64,000 bases of DNA from Scilla litardierei (Eukaryota; Streptophyta; Magnoliopsida; Asparagales; Asparagaceae), in NCBI GenBank assembly GCA_030789695.1, contig CM061140.1:83328422-83392421 (forward strand), read 5' to 3'. Every line of letters begins with the position of its first letter. Position 1 is the stretch's first letter. A program made the position numbers and the translations under genes. Positions 56,091 through 64,000 of this stretch are shown here, piece after piece. The notes beneath the pieces were generated by a model that did no database searches, was not told the origin of the DNA, and saw nothing but the letters and a program-made list of their open reading frames with translations.

Positions 56091-56766
56091 ACTAGTCGGT
56101 CGGTCGTCTAACTGAGACCAACTAAAAGCAAACAGTGAACAGGGTCGGTACAGGGTAGATAGATTTAGTCGGTCTGCGAAGGCCCGTCGACCGACTAGTC
56201 TGGGAACTAGTCGGTCGGTGATTGTTCATAGACCGACTAAGGGTAAAATTAGATGGATATTAAGCACTGAGAGTTAGTCGGTCAGAGAAGGAATTCTAAC
56301 CGACTAGTTTGAAAACTAGTCGGTCGGTAGATGTTCTTTGACCGACTAACCATAAATAGTAACTCGACTGTACAGAAGAACTCAGAATTAGTCGGTCTGA
56401 GTACAAGTTCTAACCGACTAGTTTGGGAACTAGTCGGTCGGTAGATGTGCTTAGACCGACTAAACGTAAACAGTAACTTAGCTGAAATTTTTTCGTTGAA
56501 CTAGTCGGTTCCTGAAGGATGGCCGACCGACTAGATTGAAATCTAGTCGGTTGGTTCTCCTTCGTGAACCAACTAAGATGCATCAAAAGTGCCGAAACGA
56601 AGCGCGAAGCTTCGGGATGATTCCTATGGCCTCTAGGATCACTCTAGCTCTAAAATTAAGACGCTATGAAGCTAATCGTAAGAACTTCTAACGGGAAAAA
56701 GCACACAAAGAGGGGAAACATCCAATATTATTCATATAATCGTTATTACAAAAACCGGTCGTTACA
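56091..56766 (-). repeat. CHR1 5' LTR, second part
   Basis: It resumes the array (to 56576) and continues to CGGTCGTTACA, aligning with 18545-19222. The duplicated ACTAG of SIR2 is at 56091-56095. Confidence 0.93.
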
Positions 56767-57938
56767 CCCGATATTCTAGTCGATGACCAAGATGATATGC
56801 TAGGACTACCCGGGTTCGGTCGGTGGGCATTCCCATGTCCATTAACACTGACCGACTTCGAAAGCACTAAGCTCGCAACGATTACTCCCAACATCTCATC
56901 CTGACATTACCACGCGCTAGTATTCAATGTCTATGCTAGGGGCGTGAGCTGTGGCTAGGGAGTCAAACACCAATTTTATTCCCCCTTGGCCCGACGGTCA
57001 GAGGCGGTCTTTCTCCTACCAATGACAATGAAACACCCCGCGTTACCATCTAAATTCATAAACCCTATCTAAATCCTATTCATATGGTCGTTCTAGGGAG
57101 AACTCACGAAGGGGTTTCCACCAAAATCCCAGATTAGGGAACTACTCACAATTCATGGAAAAAATGCAATCTAAATGAAATTCAACGGTTGAAATCATAA
57201 TCAAGCAATAGAAAAGAGTTTCTAGCAATGGTATTAACACAATATTAAAGTTTCAGAACAATCGGAACACTTACAAAACAAGAGAAAATTCCAGCCGTCA
57301 CAAGTCCCAAAAAACAGAAAATACAAAAAGGATCTCGTTTCTGAAAACCTAGGTCAACTATATATAGAAAATGAGGTAACCCGATCGGTTGAAGCATCAA
57401 CCGATCGGGTGAGCTGCTAGTCGTTTTGGCTATCAGGCTTCAGAAGCATCAACCGGTCGCTGAGCTGAGCGGGTGGCACCGTCGGTTTGTGAATTGGGGA
57501 AATGCCGCTACAGATGAACCGATCGGGTGATATGTCACCCGATTGGTTGGAATTAAGCCCAAAAGACAGAGAGCTCTGTCGATCTCACCCGATCACTGAA
57601 CCGATCGGGTGAGCTGCTCTTCTCTTCAGCTCATGTCCGGGTCGGATACGCGTGCATCAACCTATCGGGTGGCTCTGTCCACCCGATCAGTTGAGGGCTG
57701 AAGCTTGGTTTTCTTCGACGTTTGGTCCTCTGGATCACGCGTGACTCCTCCCGTTGCTTCGGAGACTCGTGATATCTTCTTTGTATATCCCCAACGCTGG
57801 AAACTCCTGCATTTGCACAAAAACACGGAGAAAGTGAAAAGATACAAAAAACACAAAAGAACGGATATGAAACAATGGAAAACGGCGGAAAATCACGAAG
57901 AAGACGTGCATGAATATATAAAATATAAATGCACATCA
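56767..57938 (-). repeat. ATH2 3' LTR, second part
   Basis: It continues from 16671 and aligns with the ATH1 LTR (CCCGATATTC onward) to ACATCA at 57938. The TATA box is at 57358-57367 (CTATATATAG) and the CCGATCGGTTGA-type array at 57378-57694. The adjoining interior AAATCCCTCAAGCTGAAC is the polypurine tract on the minus strand. Confidence 0.85.
57378..57694. repeat. Palindrome array in ATH2 LTR
   Basis: ACCCGATCGGTTGA-type motifs begin 11 bp from the TATA box, as in ATH1. Confidence 0.88.
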
Positions 57939-58836
57939 AAATCCCTCAAGCTGAACCCTTCCTCGTCCTCGAGGAAGACGAGTGAGAGTATGAGCTCGGA
58001 GGGAAAAATATAGAGAGAGAGAAACAGAAAAAGAAAAAAAATCCTAAATCGCACGTCAGAGCCACAAAATCAAACACACCACACTAAGCAAGCATGCGAT
58101 AAAACACATCACTAAACCAAGGAATGTGAGTCCATACAAGTGTCGTGGGCACACGCGGTGAAGCGCGAGTGAGTGTGGTCGTGTGCTAGCAAATGGTGTT
58201 ACTATCTACATTGTGCAATAAAGCTCCATATACACATACCCATGGAATGACCCAAATATCGATTCAATTCGAATAAACGGTGAATAAATAGCTCAAGCAT
58301 TTATAAGAATCAGAGTAAGAATTGAAGCGTATCACACGTCAGGGACTCCACAGCTAGGGACTAGGAAATCACCGCACTATCGCCTAGTTAATCACTAGAA
58401 AGTTCCTATGCTAAGTGTTTTCAAAAACGATGGAGGTTGAGAAGGTGTGGAGTAGAACACTCAGTGCAAATTCTCACCTTCCCTTTATTCTCGGTATATA
58501 GGAAAAATATTCACACTGGAATTTTTTGGGTTTTGGGTATTTGTATTTTTTTGGATTTTTGGATATATATATATTTCTTTTCTCTTTTCTTTTCTTTTTG
58601 GGTTTTTCTTTTCTCATTTTTTGTTTTGAATTTTTGGATTTTTGGGCTATACATTTATGTACTCTCCCAAGTGGAAGAACGGTACACGACGAGGGGATTT
58701 GCACCAAGTAAACTAAAAAAGAAATCGGAATCTAAACACTTGGGCAAAGGAGATATTTCTCGCAGATCAGAGCATAAGCTAAATCAGTTATCCTAGTCCT
58801 ATTTGTGGAATCCCGACACATGCGAGTTGAAGCATA

Positions 58837-58902
<66 letters not shown>

Positions 58903-59597
58903 CATGCATATAGAAGCAGACAGTAGAAGCAAATACCGCATATTCAAATCGAAGCATAATAATCTAGGGGTCAACCAAGGATAGGTATATAAATCAAAAT
59001 CACAAAGTAGAAGTACACCACTAGCTAGTCACGACAAACAACTCACACAAAAGCAAAGTGAACCCACGAAGCATGAAATTCAATGGGACTCGGCTTCCTA
59101 GGGTTAGTGAAAGTGATAATCGTAGCCGTGCTAGGTGTGTGTGGGGTTTTAAGGCAATTCATCATATGGGGTCATCTCTAGGAGAGGGAGAATAAAAAGA
59201 AGAGAAGAAAAAGAAAAACACGAAGAAAAACGGCTCAAAAACGAAGAAAAAGACACAACTGACGCACAAAGTGCGACTCCCCCAAGCTGAAACTTGCATT
59301 GCCATCAATGCAATAATAGTGAATACATGAGGGCAATGAAAATGGGGGGTACGCACCGACTTAAAAATAATTAAAAACATGGAAAACACACCAACGAAAT
59401 AGAAAAATAAAAAGAAGGAAAAAGAAACACAGAAAATCAAAGATAGAAAAGCACATCCGCACGACACATATAAACAGGCACACAACAACGAAATCACACG
59501 ACAACGCACATAAAAAATCGATTTCTCCTAAGCTGAACATGACAATGCTAGCAATATGATATGATCATGGTGATGCAGAAATAATGCTAGGGGGAAG
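57939..59597 (-). other. ATH2 3' non-coding region
   Basis: It aligns with ATH1 4457-6102, including PPT-like copies at about 57942-57958, 59276-59292 and 59524-59537. It contains an (AT)n microsatellite at about 58836-58900. I see no coding frame. Confidence 0.75.
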
Positions 59598-60826
59598 TCA
59601 ATCTGAGCTACTGTCGGTAGAATGGTAGGGAGATGGTGAGGAGGGTGGGGAGTAGTGGACAAAAGAATCTTGTGAAGACGAAGGAGAGGGTGTGTCGACC
59701 TGAGAAGGAGGGGCAACTGGCTGGAGCATTGGTGGGTCAAAATTTATTGGTGGATCGTGGTGGATAATGATGGCACCGGGTGAACCGACACACGGGTGCC
59801 AATCGGGGGGTTCCAAAGGTGGAAAATGTATGAGTGTGGCATACCAAGGATCCAGGTAGAACTCACATGGTAAATGAGAAATTCGAATGGGGAGTCGCTC
59901 AGAAGATGATGGTGGGAGGATGGCAAATGGAGTATTGTCATGACTATAGAGGTAGATTGCACGTTCCTCACCAAAAGGAGTGATTATACCGATATCGATC
60001 AAGTGGTCGCGATCAATACGGCTACGTCCAGGTAAAATTGGGAGGTCAGGCGGCAGCCTCAAAACACAACTGACAATAAGAGTGATCATCCCATCACAGT
60101 AGATAGATCCAGAAGTTGCGTGGCTAACAGATAAAATCTCGTGGATGATCCAGTGGGCGGTGTTAATGGGCAAAGGGACATGCCCATGGATCCTGTCGTG
60201 GGACATGGCGTAAAGAAAGAAAAGCTCATCCCGGGACACCATGGAAATATCTACGCGGGAAAAGATGGTGTTGGCAAGGAGGCAATGGGCGAAACGGTAA
60301 CATGGATGTATGATGTGGGAGGCAAGTGCCCCGATGGAAAGGTGGTATACCGGGTGAACCGTTGCCAAACACCATCGTCCCGAAAGTAAGAAAAGTTATC
60401 AGACTGGTCATGAGTTGAACATTCAACATGACGATCGGGGTGAGGGAAATTAAGCAAATTGTTAAGCTCGGCAAAATTCATAGAAAAATTGGCATTGAAA
60501 GCGCGAAAAGTGAAGCCACAATCGGACACTTCGAGATAACTGAGGAACTCGAGTGTGAGAATTCGGTGTGTGTCGGCATGGGCACGCAGAAGGAAATCGC
60601 AACCAATGTAGTTAAAAAGTTTGTTGACGCCCCTAAAGAGTCAGAGAGATTCGATTATGGGGAAATCAGCGAAAAGGGTAGGTCGCATGGGGCGATGAAG
60701 CAGGGCGTGCAAACATGCAGATTGCTCTTCAGAAGTAGGGTTAATGCCCAGGAATGATGGGGGAAAAGGGCCATGCAAGGGGTATCTCTGTGATGATGGA
60801 GCAGTCTTCTTTCCCTTCCTAGACAT
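59598..60826 (-). pseudogene. ATH2 accessory ORF (Athila ORF1-like), broken
   Basis: The start MSRKGKKTAPSS at 60826 corresponds to MAKDKDKGK in ATH1. A stop lies at 60641-60643 and a frameshift near 60365. The C-terminal piece (59598-60368) includes a YRFAHCLLANTIFSRVD segment that matches the ATH1 segment FRVAHRIISSAFFPRD, and ends in a Pro/Ser-rich tail. It shows that the accessory ORF is a regular part of this Athila family rather than a one-off capture. Confidence 0.8.
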
Positions 60827-61268
60827 CGTAATGACGTGGGGGAAGAATGACAAAGTGGGGGAGGGTGTCTATGATGATGATAAAGCAGATGAAGCAGGTA
60901 GACACAAATTCAAGACATTGCATATAAGGAAAGAAATATGAAGAGTGGAAAGAGGTTACCCAGCAATGATGCAGGTCCAAGCTCCCGAAAGATCCCATGC
61001 CGTGGGAGAGATTTGGGGAGCCGTCACTCGCTGATCCGTCAAGAAATGAAATTTTGAAAATTGGGTGCTAGGGTTAGGGTTTGGATGATTTGTGGGTGAA
61101 TGTGGCTGATGGGAAGGGTATTGATTGTGGGGGAGTATGGGAAAAGGTGGGGGTATGGTTTTAGGGGTGGAGGGATTGATGGAGGAGATCAATTTGGAAG
61201 ATGGAGAGATCGATCGTGCGACTGGAATCTCGAAAGTTGGGTGAATGAGGTCCGGTGAGGGGTAGTGT

Positions 61269-61277
61269 ACATATAGG
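61269..61277 (-). promoter_or_regulatory. Internal TATA-like box upstream of the ATH2 accessory ORF
   Basis: Minus-strand CTATATGTA lies 8 bp from the internal array (61285-61631). This is the same layout as 8451-8458 in ATH1. Unlike ATH1, the leader to 60826 contains several ATGs, so it is weaker evidence. The leader (60827-61268) shows no coding frame. Confidence 0.45.
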
Positions 61278-61284
61278 GTTAGGC

Positions 61285-61631
61285 GAACCGATCGGGTGAG
61301 ATTGCACCCGATCGGTTGGGTTATTTTTGAAAATTTCTTGTGAACCAACAGCTACAGGTCAATCAATCGGGTGAGACATCACCCGATCGGTTGGCCACTT
61401 CCTAATTTTCCCGAGAGCAATGTCATTTCACCCGGTCTTCTACCCGATCACAGCTTGTTTTCAACCGATCGGTTGATTTAACTTCGAAAATTCCCGAGAG
61501 CTCTGCTGTTTTCGTCCGATCTTCCACCTGGTCAGCCTCATATGCCAATCGATTGGTTCGCTGAAGCACTGAAGTATCCCTTCTTCAGATACGGCTCACT
61601 CGATCGGTTGATTCATCACCCGATCGGTTGA
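61285..61631. repeat. Internal palindrome array of ATH2
   Basis: CCGATCGGTTG / CACCCGATCGG motif pairs occupy the equivalent of ATH1 8471-8816, between the hairpin (61754-61771) and the TATA-like box. Confidence 0.87.
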
Positions 61632-61753
61632 GGGCGATTTGTTGCACACATACAAAAATCAACTAAGTCTCCCGATAGAAATTCTCATAGCATTATTTAT
61701 TCCCTAAAAATTAGTAGACTAATTCTAAATAGAGAAATGATATAAGTTTAGAA

Positions 61754-61771
61754 CATGGGTTGCCTCCCATG
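61754..61771. other. Conserved hairpin in ATH2
   Basis: CATGGGTTGCCTCCCATG is identical to ATH1 8948-8965 and lies between the integrase end and the internal array. Confidence 0.7.
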
Positions 61772-61829
61772 AAGCGCTTGGTTATAGTCGGTAGCTCGAC
61801 TCCTCATTTTGTGGTCAATTCGGATTCGG

Positions 61830-62238
61830 AGGATTTGTAGATGTGACATCGGTCGTTGAGATTCCCACCGGAGAGATATCATGTTCGTTGATCGCATAAT
61901 GTTTCAAACGTTGCCCATTGACCTTGAACGGTTCATCTCTTCCCATTATCTCAATCACTCCGTGCGGGAAAACATTGGTGACCCGTTATGGTCCTGACCA
62001 CCTGGACTTGAGCTTCCCAGGAAAGAGCCTCAGTCTCAAATTGAATAGGAGAACTAAGTCTCCTTCCTTGAAGTCTTTCTTCAATATTCGCTTATCGTGC
62101 CACCGCTTCAACTTCTCTTTGTAGATCCGGGCATTTTCGTAAGCGTTGAGCCGTAGCAGTCGGTGTCTTCCTGCCTCCTTGGCATCAAAATTCAGATTTT
62201 TGACGGCCCAAAACACCTTGTGCTTGCCTCGTCTCAAA
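61830..62238 (-). pseudogene. ATH2 integrase C-terminus (cut by ATH3)
   Basis: The minus-strand frame from 62238 contains [12 protein letters not shown], then [18 protein letters not shown] and [12 protein letters not shown]. This is the conserved end of Athila integrase, which runs to a degenerate tail. It shows that ATH2 once had a full pol. The preceding catalytic core lies beyond the ATH3 insertion, outside the window. The frame carries at least one stop after RWSGP (61986). Confidence 0.82.
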
Positions 62239-64000
62239 TGATGTGAGCTCTACTCCCAAGCGCAGGAGATTGTACAAGTAATAATCCTGGTGAGTCCAGG
62301 TATCGTATCCACGGGACAACTGACCTGCAAAACCACGACTTCAGTCTGTAAAGAGTAATAATACGGTAATAACCAACCACCTAAAGATATAAGGATATAG
62401 GATCAAGAGTTTAGAATAACAAAAGAAAATCCTACGATATTTACGGTGATTCCGGTAGGATTTCATTAGGGTGTGCGCAATCAATGATTGTTAATACCTT
62501 TTCTATAACTCAACGTTTCGTCCGGTCAGGGCACGAGAACGTCGGAAAATATGTCGATCAAGCGTATAAAAATGTGCCAAAGAATCAATCACGTATAACG
62601 TCAATTTCTTAAGGAAAATAAACACGTATCACGAATAAGTCCGCAAAGATCAGATTCGATTCAAGCATGCACACGTCTCCGTATAACATACCCAAACAAC
62701 ATATATATAGAAATTGACAAAATACGCAATTATACAATTCAAATTGGGCGAAAAGATATCAAAATCAATGATTACAACACCCTAAACGAGATGAATGTGC
62801 TACGGTTGTGACTTCATTAGGAGTTTATAATCACTGAAAATATCATGTCTTTTAATATCACACAACGCTTCACCCAGTCAAGGCGTGAAGACGTCGGAAG
62901 ATGAATCGATAAAAACTAGTCAAAATGGCCGTATACGTATTGCTAGCAACATTGATTTCATTAGACAATAAATGCAACGATATGTTCAGATTAGAGAACA
63001 TGAATTAGCTAGCCTTATCAGGGTCTAGCCATATGGAACATAAATAATATCGATAATAAGCAATACCCAACAAATACGTTGTAGAAATCAACGTTACGAG
63101 CAATTTTAACATGATAAAAAGGCTAAAGACATGAAATTTAGCGATTACATACTCCTAATTACATCAAAACCATAGCACAAGGGGATTAGCTAATCATGGT
63201 GCAAGAAAAATCAGATTTCATAGATGAATACATCGTTCTAGTATCGAAATACAATGAAAAAGCACCAAATACGGGGTACAAGTTCAAGAATTTATCACCT
63301 AATCTCCAAGATAGAACCCAAAACTCCCTGAAAAATAAGAAGAATAGACTCTGGAATTTATCATAATTTTTCCCTGGAGAAATACGCACAGTAGCCGCTC
63401 CAAAAGCCCCAAAATATGCCAGAATCCGTAACCCTAGGCCAAAATACGATTATATAATAAGCATTGCGGGTTAACTATGCTTAACGGGTCGAAACACACA
63501 CCATTTCGCTTAAAATTCAAAACCCAATAGCCGGCGCAAATACTGTCCGTTCAATCTGGGCGGGATTAGACACGGAAGTGCCACGTGTCCTTCACAACTC
63601 GCGCGCCCGCATCCGTTGATCTGTGATCCAGATCCGCTTCATCTTCAATCGACACCATTGGATCAAGATCAGACGAACGTCCGCTAGCCACGTAGCCGCC
63701 TGAGGGTTGCGTCCGTCTCAAACTCGGATTGCTTTTCGACCGTCCGATCGATCGACGAGCGGGTGTGATTGCGCCAAGTCGCCCGTGGAGGTACGCTCGC
63801 CTCGCTGCGATTCGTCACGTTCCCGACCGTTGGATTTCAATCCAACGGCACTGATAAAGCCGTGTCACCACTCTGCTCTTAACCATACGATGTCCAAGGA
63901 ACGGACGTGATGTAGCCAGGTAGCCTGATAATTAATTTGAATCGCGTCCAGTCGGGGTAAATCTCGGCTGTTGGATCTTGCATCGACGGTCAAGATCTGA
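62239..64000 (-). repeat. ATH3: Athila-like LTR inserted in ATH2 integrase (truncated by window end)
   Basis: It starts TGATGTGAGCTC and soon reads GGTATCGTATCCACGGGA, a phrase typical of Athila-type LTRs. The integrase frame of ATH2 breaks exactly here. On the minus strand a TATA-like TTATATAATC (about 63449-63458) is followed by CCTAGGGTTACGG. A diverged direct duplication of about 350 bp is visible (62460 onward versus 62812 onward). No ORF is credible, and no palindrome array like those of ATH1/ATH2 is seen. Confidence 0.65.

Larger units (their letters stand above)
16672..56766 (-). mobile_element. CHR1: Tekay/Del-type chromovirus, inserted in ATH2 and itself interrupted twice
   Basis: Plus-strand termini are TGTCACGCCCC and CGGTCGTTACA. 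The flanks CCTGA (16667-16671) and CCCGA (56767-56771) form a 5-bp target duplication with one change. The 3' LTR is at 16672-19222, the interior at 19223-31004, and the 5' LTR at 31005-32885 plus 56091-56766. The interior is cut by SIR1 (22458-29417) and the 5' LTR by SIR2 (32886-56090). With insertions removed it is about 9.9 kb. Gag with two zinc knuckles, protease, RT, RNase H, integrase and a chromodomain-like end identify a chromovirus. Two apparent introns interrupt the coding frame. Confidence 0.92.

Noticed and set aside
58836..58900. Long (AT)n run as a regulatory element
   Set aside because: Simple microsatellite in the ATH2 3' region, not present at the same place in ATH1.
59598..60368. 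Envelope protein in ATH2 (and 6103-8016 in ATH1)
   Set aside because: Position is env-like, but no signal peptide, transmembrane span or cleavage site is visible, so the call is limited to accessory ORF.

Overview
This window is plant nuclear DNA made almost entirely of nested LTR retrotransposons. I see no ordinary host gene, tRNA, rRNA or CRISPR array. The lineages present occur together only in land plants, probably in a large repeat-rich angiosperm genome: Ty1/copia Sirevirus, Ty3/gypsy chromovirus of the Tekay/Del type, Athila and Tat. The species cannot be read from the sequence. Names used here are local labels.

Layout, from outer to inner. A chromovirus LTR end (CHR0, 1-579) cuts a Sirevirus remnant (SIR3, 580-about 2135, minus). 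Next comes a decayed Tat element (TAT1, plus): 5' LTR to 2862, primer site, then pol at 13504-about 16340. Two Athila elements, both minus, sit in TAT1: ATH1 (2899-13503, complete ends) and ATH2 (about 16345-16671 plus 56767-62238, running out of the window through another Athila-like LTR, ATH3, 62239-64000). Chromovirus CHR1 (minus, 16672-56766) sits in the 3' LTR of ATH2. CHR1 is cut twice: by SIR1 (minus, 22458-29417) in its protease, and by SIR2 (plus, 32886-56090) in its 5' LTR. CHR2 (minus, 37095-47654) sits between gag and pol of SIR2, and a solo LTR (39793-42571) sits in the left LTR of CHR2. Target-site duplications are readable for six insertions: CCAT, CCYGA, CACAG, ACTAG, CCTTG and GTTGG.

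Coding content. ATH1 keeps a broken gag-protease and an intact accessory ORF but has no reverse transcriptase or integrase. SIR1 is gag-only and very young: its LTRs differ at about 8 of 1,730 sites by eye. SIR2 has gag, pol and a third ORF, each with a few lesions. CHR1 has gag, protease, RT, RNase H, integrase and a chromodomain-like tail, and its frame makes sense only if two GT-AG introns are removed (109 bp at the gag/protease join, 70 bp in the integrase).

Most interesting signals. (1) The two CHR1 introns; the first would switch between a Gag-only and a Gag-Pol product. (2) A U3 module of repeated TAGTCGGTC / GACCGACTA inverted motifs shared by Ty1 (SIR1, SIR2) and Ty3 (CHR0, CHR1) LTRs, yet absent from the related CHR2. 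(3) Athila elements carry a different palindrome array (CCGATCGGTTGA) beside the TATA box in the LTR, and a second copy of array plus TATA box inside the element just upstream of the accessory ORF. SIR2 also repeats its own array upstream of its accessory ORF. This suggests two promoters per element, the second dedicated to the accessory gene.
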